NCBI GenBank assembly: GCA_938010615.1
Contig: CALLUY010000083.1
Location: 1 to 64,000 of the forward strand
Reading direction: 5' to 3'
DNA length: 64,000 nt
DNA from: an uncultured Pirellulaceae bacterium
GTDB taxonomy: Bacteria > Planctomycetota > Planctomycetia > Pirellulales > Pirellulaceae
Part shown: piece by piece, positions 57,527-64,000 of the stretch
Layout of the letters: each line of letters opens with the position of its first letter
How positions within the stretch are numbered: position 1 is the first letter of the stretch
Notes under the pieces: generated by a model
What the model was told of the DNA's origin: nothing
Database searches by the model: none
What the model saw: the letters and a program-made list of their open reading frames with translations, nothing else
Position numbers and translations under genes: made by a program

Positions 57527-58426
57527 ATGCTTAACGAGGACAACGCCGCCTACCTCCGGTACACAGGACCGCAGCGGATCGACCGCTCGATGCATACGCT
57601 TGAGGGTCTCGTAGCTGGGATCGCCATTGACTCGAAGATCAATGACAAAGAGCTTGGGGCACTCACTGGCTGGATTGCGAGCCATAGCGAATACGCCGAC
57701 CGGCACCCATTCAATGAAGTTATCGGCAGGCTCAACGAGATACTTGCTGATGGTGTTATCGACGATGACGAGAAGGCTGACATTCTTTGGCTTTGCAACA
57801 AATTCTCCACAGAGAATTCTTTCTTCTCTCAAGTTTCTTCCGACATGCAACGACTGCAAGGCATCATGGGCGGCATCGCCGCAGACAATAAGATTACCGT
57901 CGAAGAGCTCGAAAACCTAAACGAATGGCTTTACGAACATGAACACCTAAAGACCTGCTGGCCGTATGACGAGCTCGAAGCCCTAATCATTGCTGTACTT
58001 AAGGACGGGGTAATCGACGACATAGAACACAGGCAATTGCTCGCATTTTTTCGTGAGTTCACAGATCGTCCCGGGCACAAAGCCGTAACATTGCCCGCCA
58101 ATAAAGATGATCTTTCGATCGGTGGCGTTTGTGCTGTTTGTCCTGAAATTCAATTCCTAAAGCAAAAATTCTGTTTTACTGGTAGCTCCACCCGTATGAC
58201 ACGAGATGAACTCGCACAGCAAGTTGCCAACTTTGGAGGAACATTTTCGCGAGGAATGACACAAACTGTCAACTATCTGATTGTGGGCGCCGCCGGTAAT
58301 CCCTGCTGGGCATATGCGTGCTACGGACGCAAGGTTGAACAAGCCGTTTCATTCCGCAAAAAAGGATTGCCGGTTGCGATTGTGCACGAAAACGACTACT
58401 GGGACGCTGTCTCAGATTACACATAG
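57527..58426 (+). CDS. BRCT-domain protein with duplicated N-terminal helical domain
   Basis: Two internal repeats ending DGVIDDDEKADILWLCNKF / DGVIDDIEHRQLLAFFREF; C-term KFCFTGSSTRMTRDELAQQVANFGGTFSRGMTQTVNYLIVGAAGNPCWAYACYGRKVEQA. Confidence 0.82.
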   Translation: MLNEDNAAYLRYTGPQRIDRSMHTLEGLVAGIAIDSKINDKELGALTGWIASHSEYADRHPFNEVIGRLNEILADGVIDDDEKADILWLCNKFSTENSFFSQVSSDMQRLQGIMGGIAADNKITVEELENLNEWLYEHEHLKTCWPYDELEALIIAVLKDGVIDDIEHRQLLAFFREFTDRPGHKAVTLPANKDDLSIGGVCAVCPEIQFLKQKFCFTGSSTRMTRDELAQQVANFGGTFSRGMTQTVNYLIVGAAGNPCWAYACYGRKVEQAVSFRKKGLPVAIVHENDYWDAVSDYT

Positions 58427-58540
58427 TCGCGTTATAGAAATGGGTTGCACACTGAACCGCGGGCCGCGCGGCTTTTGAACTCAATGCTGTTCACCGCGGC
58501 CCGGTGAACGTTGACGCTATTCGCCTACACTTGAATATTT

Positions 58541-59119
58541 ATGAATGACTCAAAACTCGTAGTCGTGGGCGGCCCTAACGGGGCAGGCAAATCAACTTTC
58601 GCCATTCACCATGCTGCGAAGACAGGGATGCGTTATGTCGGGGCTGATCAGATTGCTTCAGATATCTCACCATTAGATCCTCATTCCGCACGTTTCGAGG
58701 CCGCGCGGCAATTCATTGTCCGAATTGGCCAAGCAATCTCAAACGGAGAATCGCTTGTGATCGAATCGACTTTGGCGGGTAAATCTCTTCGAAACTTAAT
58801 CAACAAGGCAAAGAAAGCCGGCTACCACATTACCATACTTTTCGTTTTTCTGGACTCGGAAGATACGTGCGTCGATCGCGTAACTCAGCGAGTCAAACTC
58901 GGTGGTCACAGTGTTCCTGAACACGACATACGACGGCGTTTCGCTCGGGCAACTTCGAATTTCTGGAATCTCTATCGTCAATTGGCCGATTTTTGGTTAC
59001 TTGTCTATAATTCAGGTGATTCACCTGAGAACGTCGCTATTGGAACTTCCAATCAGACGATCGTACGAATCGACGAATTGTTCGAAATCTTCCAATCAAT
59101 ACTGGATTCAAATGATTGA
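58541..59119 (+). CDS. Zeta-toxin-like P-loop kinase
   Basis: LVVVGGPNGAGKSTFAIHHAAKTGMRYVGADQIASDISP...GESLVIESTLAGKSLRNLINKAKKAGYHITILFVFLDS. Confidence 0.88.
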   Translation: MNDSKLVVVGGPNGAGKSTFAIHHAAKTGMRYVGADQIASDISPLDPHSARFEAARQFIVRIGQAISNGESLVIESTLAGKSLRNLINKAKKAGYHITILFVFLDSEDTCVDRVTQRVKLGGHSVPEHDIRRRFARATSNFWNLYRQLADFWLLVYNSGDSPENVAIGTSNQTIVRIDELFEIFQSILDSND

Positions 59120-59309
59120 GAAATCTCCCGACGTAAAACTTTACGAACAGGCTGACTTGCTTGTTGACGGTTTTCGCGATGCTGTCCGGAACGCACAAAA
59201 ACAGGCGCAGCTGGCAGGCATTGATTATGTCTTCGTCGTCAACGGGCGCAAGTACGTCGCCAGACCAGATGGAGCAATCTCTCAACAGAATCCAAAAAAC
59301 GACGAATAA
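59112..59309 (+). CDS. Small protein, probable partner of the zeta-like kinase
   Basis: 65 aa, ATG overlaps end of kinase ORF; VRNAQKQAQLAGIDYVFVVNGRKYVARPDGAI. Confidence 0.6.
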   Translation: MIEKSPDVKLYEQADLLVDGFRDAVRNAQKQAQLAGIDYVFVVNGRKYVARPDGAISQQNPKNDE

Positions 59310-59403
59310 CAATTTGATTCAAGCGAAGCCGGGCTTGCACGCGGGCCTTTCCGCTTGCACGCACATCACTTGGAACGAAGGAAAATGACGTTGAATTTTC
59401 TCG

Positions 59404-59682
59404 CTACCGATCTGAGTGACCCAAATCTTTCTCGGGCGAGATCACATCGCGGACTCGGCGTTTGAGTTCCTTCGCCTGTGGAAAGCCGCCATCAACTTTG
59501 CGATCCCAAACTGTCTGCCCAGCGGCAATCACTTGAAAGACTCCTGATTCAGCCGGAGAAATCGCGACTTCACCGATATCGCTTTCAAAAGTTGACAACA
59601 ACTCCTGAGCGAGCCAACCCGCACGCAGCAGCCATTTGCATTTGGTGCAGTACCGAATCTGAATGCGAGGTCCATCGTTCAT
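59404..59682 (-). CDS. SelT/SelW/SelH (Rdx) family protein, Cys form
   Basis: IRYCTKCKWLLRAGWLAQELLSTF...VAISPAESGVFQVIAAGQTVWDRKVDGGFPQAKELKRRVRDVI. Confidence 0.88.
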   Translation of the reverse strand: MNDGPRIQIRYCTKCKWLLRAGWLAQELLSTFESDIGEVAISPAESGVFQVIAAGQTVWDRKVDGGFPQAKELKRRVRDVISPEKDLGHSDR

Positions 59683-61043
59683 AGACTTAGTCTTTCTGGA
59701 ACATTTTTTCCATCGACAATGTCTTGCTCAGAGATTCCAGTCTCCAAGCTAAGGGCAGCCACGATGTTTTGAGTATCAACGACACCGAATATTGTATTTT
59801 CGGAAAGATCTGCCGGAAGCGTTTTCGGACCAAGCCGCGCGCTTGCTTCGTCAATCAAGTTGATTGCTTTCTCTGGCAAGACAGCATTCGGAAGATAGAT
59901 GTCGCTAAACTCCACCGCCGCCTGAATTGCTTCATTGCGAATTTCGACATGATGAAATTTCTCATAGACCGATTTGATCCCCGTGAGAATTTCCAACGTC
60001 TCAGCTTTGGACGAAGGGATAACGGGAATCATCTGAAAGAGTCGCTGCAAATCCGAATCGTGGGAAATAAACTCTTCGTACTCGGCATCAGTACACGTAC
60101 CGACACATTTGATTTGATTTTCCTTCATGGCGAATTTCAACAGGTCAAACGCCGAAAGGCCAGTTTCGTCGTCGACGCCCAAACGGACAAGTAAATGAAC
60201 CTGAGGCACAAACAAAACAACATTCTTTGCACGACGCATCTCGTTGATCATTGCAGTGATTCGTTCTTCAAATTGACCTCGGTATTTCGTTCCAGCGACG
60301 ATCAGTCCCTGCTGCAATGAAACGATGCGGTGCTCAGCAATGAGTTGCTTGACCGAACCTTCAACAATCTGTTGCGCCAAACCGTGAACAATCGATCGCC
60401 TTCCAGATCCCGATTCGCCAACGAGAATTGCGCCGTTACGGTCCCGTCGACAGAGAACAGTCGTCAGCCTATCGATTTCCTTTTCGCGACCAATCACCGG
60501 CGTAAGACTTTTTTCCCGGGCCTGCTCGTTGATATCTCGGGTAAAGGAATCAAGTGCCGGCGTCTTTGACTTTTTCGGCGCACTCCGTTCTCTATTCACG
60601 TATTCATTAGTCCCCGCTAGGTCGACAATCTCATTCCTCAGTTGTTTGACTTCCAAACCGAGTTCGGTCAGAACTTCGGCAGCGACGCCTTCCTTCTCTC
60701 GCAAAAGGCCCAGCAGCAAATGTTCCGTTCCAACGAAACTGTGACAGAGATTGCGAGCCTCCTCCATCGAGTACTCAAGGGTCTTCTTTGCGCGAGGTGT
60801 TTGAGGAAGCTTGCCCATCGTGATCATCTCGGGTCCACTTTGCACCAACTTCTCAACTTCAAGCCGGACCTTGCGCAATAGTATGTCGTGGTTTTTCAAA
60901 ACCGATGCAGCAACGCCAGTTCCTTCCTTCACAAGTCCCAACAAAATATGCTCGGTTCCGATGTACTCGTGATTGAAACGCATCGCTTCCTGGTTGGCGA
61001 GCTGCATCACTTTCCTTGCACGGTCAGTGAATCTTTCGTACAT
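59679..61043 (-). CDS. ClpC-like protein, N-domain plus degenerate D1 only
   Basis: Clp_N repeats (TEHILLGLVKEG, TEHLLLGLLREKEGVAAEVL) and D1 homology (VAGTKYRGQFEERI) but GESGSGRRS and VVLFVPQVH. Confidence 0.88.
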   Translation of the reverse strand: MYERFTDRARKVMQLANQEAMRFNHEYIGTEHILLGLVKEGTGVAASVLKNHDILLRKVRLEVEKLVQSGPEMITMGKLPQTPRAKKTLEYSMEEARNLCHSFVGTEHLLLGLLREKEGVAAEVLTELGLEVKQLRNEIVDLAGTNEYVNRERSAPKKSKTPALDSFTRDINEQAREKSLTPVIGREKEIDRLTTVLCRRDRNGAILVGESGSGRRSIVHGLAQQIVEGSVKQLIAEHRIVSLQQGLIVAGTKYRGQFEERITAMINEMRRAKNVVLFVPQVHLLVRLGVDDETGLSAFDLLKFAMKENQIKCVGTCTDAEYEEFISHDSDLQRLFQMIPVIPSSKAETLEILTGIKSVYEKFHHVEIRNEAIQAAVEFSDIYLPNAVLPEKAINLIDEASARLGPKTLPADLSENTIFGVVDTQNIVAALSLETGISEQDIVDGKNVPERLSL

Positions 61044-61150
61044 ACTTCAGATCCTTGCGGTAAAACCTGCGAACAGTGCCACATCGATAAACTCCCCAGT
61101 CGGGATGTTCGTCGGCATTCTATGTCATCGCTACCCAGCAGCCAAGAAAA

Positions 61151-61176
61151 AAGGCCGATCGAAATCGAACGGCCTT
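61151..61176 (-). terminator. katG intrinsic terminator
   Basis: aaggccgatcgaaatcgaacggcctt with T tract on minus strand. Confidence 0.75.
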
Positions 61177-61210
61177 CTTGAATGAGAATTTTCGAGTCGA
61201 TCCGCAACTG

Positions 61211-63403
<2,193 letters not shown>

Positions 63404-63483
63404 TTAGTAAGGACAACTGTTGAATTGACCTGTATACCGCAGCGGAATGTCCCTGTGAAGCGGTCAGATTGACGCGTCAGCGT

Positions 63484-63575
63484 TGTGCGTAGCTCTCTGA
63501 GCTGATGGTGGACCCGAAATGTCGCTCAGAGAACCGAGAGTCGCCCAGCTCTCCGAGCTGGTAGCGAGACGGGAA
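63484..63575. repeat. REP-like inverted repeat (gtagctctctgagctg...cagctctccgagctggtagcg)
   Basis: Two related palindromic units in tandem. Confidence 0.55.
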
Positions 63576-63620
63576 AATGCGTTCTCTCTCAAACGCAGCT
63601 ACGGCAATGGTTAAACGTCT

Positions 63621-63690
63621 CAACCCGCACGCCTTCGGTTCGGAGAACCGAGCGACAACCCGCACGCCTTCGGTTCGGAGAACTAATCGA
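63621..63690. repeat. 35-bp tandem duplication (caacccgcacgccttcggttcggagaac...)
   Basis: 63621-63655 and 63656-63690 nearly identical; contains cggttc-gga-gaaccg hairpin. Confidence 0.85.
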
Positions 63691-63695
63691 AAAAA

Positions 63696-63722
63696 AAGGC
63701 CGCCCGAAATTCGAGCGGCCTT
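63696..63722. terminator. Intrinsic terminator-like hairpin
   Basis: aaggccgcccgaaattcgagcggcctt with A tract. Confidence 0.7.
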
Positions 63723-63747
63723 CTCCGATCAACACAATTGAGGAGAG

Positions 63748-63984
63748 TCAATTGTTCAGGTTGGGTATCTCAATCTCAACGCCGGTAGGCGATGATGTAA
63801 TTCGATCGAGCACCTCTCTGTTCGCTTTGTAGATTTCAAGATAGTAGTCCGCTGATCCATAAAACCGCATCGAAATGCTCTGCAGCGTATCGCCGGGTTG
63901 AATTTCATAAGTGTTCGTAAACTGCGACTGGATGTTTGACTGCCGATTCCAGTTTGACGACACACCAGATTGAATCGGCTGCAT
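63748..63984 (-). CDS. LysM-domain protein (may extend past window edge)
   Basis: YEIQPGDTLQSISMRFYGSADYYLEIYKANREVLDRITSSPTGVEIEIPNL. Confidence 0.8.
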   Translation of the reverse strand: MQPIQSGVSSNWNRQSNIQSQFTNTYEIQPGDTLQSISMRFYGSADYYLEIYKANREVLDRITSSPTGVEIEIPNLNN

Positions 63985-64000
63985 CCGACGGTTGGCTCGT

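Overview
The window looks like a Planctomycetes (Pirellulales-like) chromosome segment. This rests on LEPR/LEDRR-type N-termini, PEP-CTERM proteins, a sulfatase, vWA/DUF58 operons and dense short interspersed palindromic repeats. The order is: DUF58/vWA/caspase-like operon (0-10.3 kb); sulfotransferase/glycosyltransferase/ABC cluster (10.9-17.7 kb); ppc, xseB, GH99-like, M28 peptidase, bioA, pqiA/MCE (17.8-27.3 kb); divergent EF-Tu (30.5 kb) followed by an accessory/toxin-antitoxin region (31.8-37.9 kb: AbiEi/AbiEii, nucleotidyltransferase pair, HipBA); floA operon; PEP-CTERM and LEPR proteins; sulfatase; FG-GAP lipoprotein; AsmA-like protein; metabolic genes; BRCT and zeta-like kinase genes; ClpC-like protein; katG. 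The most notable observations are: (1) a peroxiredoxin whose catalytic CPYC Cys codon is an in-frame TGA, with a SECIS-like hairpin whose apical loop starts 20 nt downstream; (2) a second gene, an FG-GAP/VCBS lipoprotein, interrupted by one in-frame TGA in a U-C context, again with a hairpin whose apical loop starts exactly 20 nt downstream; (3) two displaced fragments of the EF-Tu gene 3' end flanking toxin-antitoxin-like modules, with mostly synonymous divergence, as if modules had repeatedly been inserted at the tuf 3' end; (4) two unrelated secreted proteins whose signal peptides appear to be built from copies of the same dispersed repeat; (5) a ClpC-like protein lacking the key ATPase residues. 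No database search was possible. Family calls come from motif recognition.
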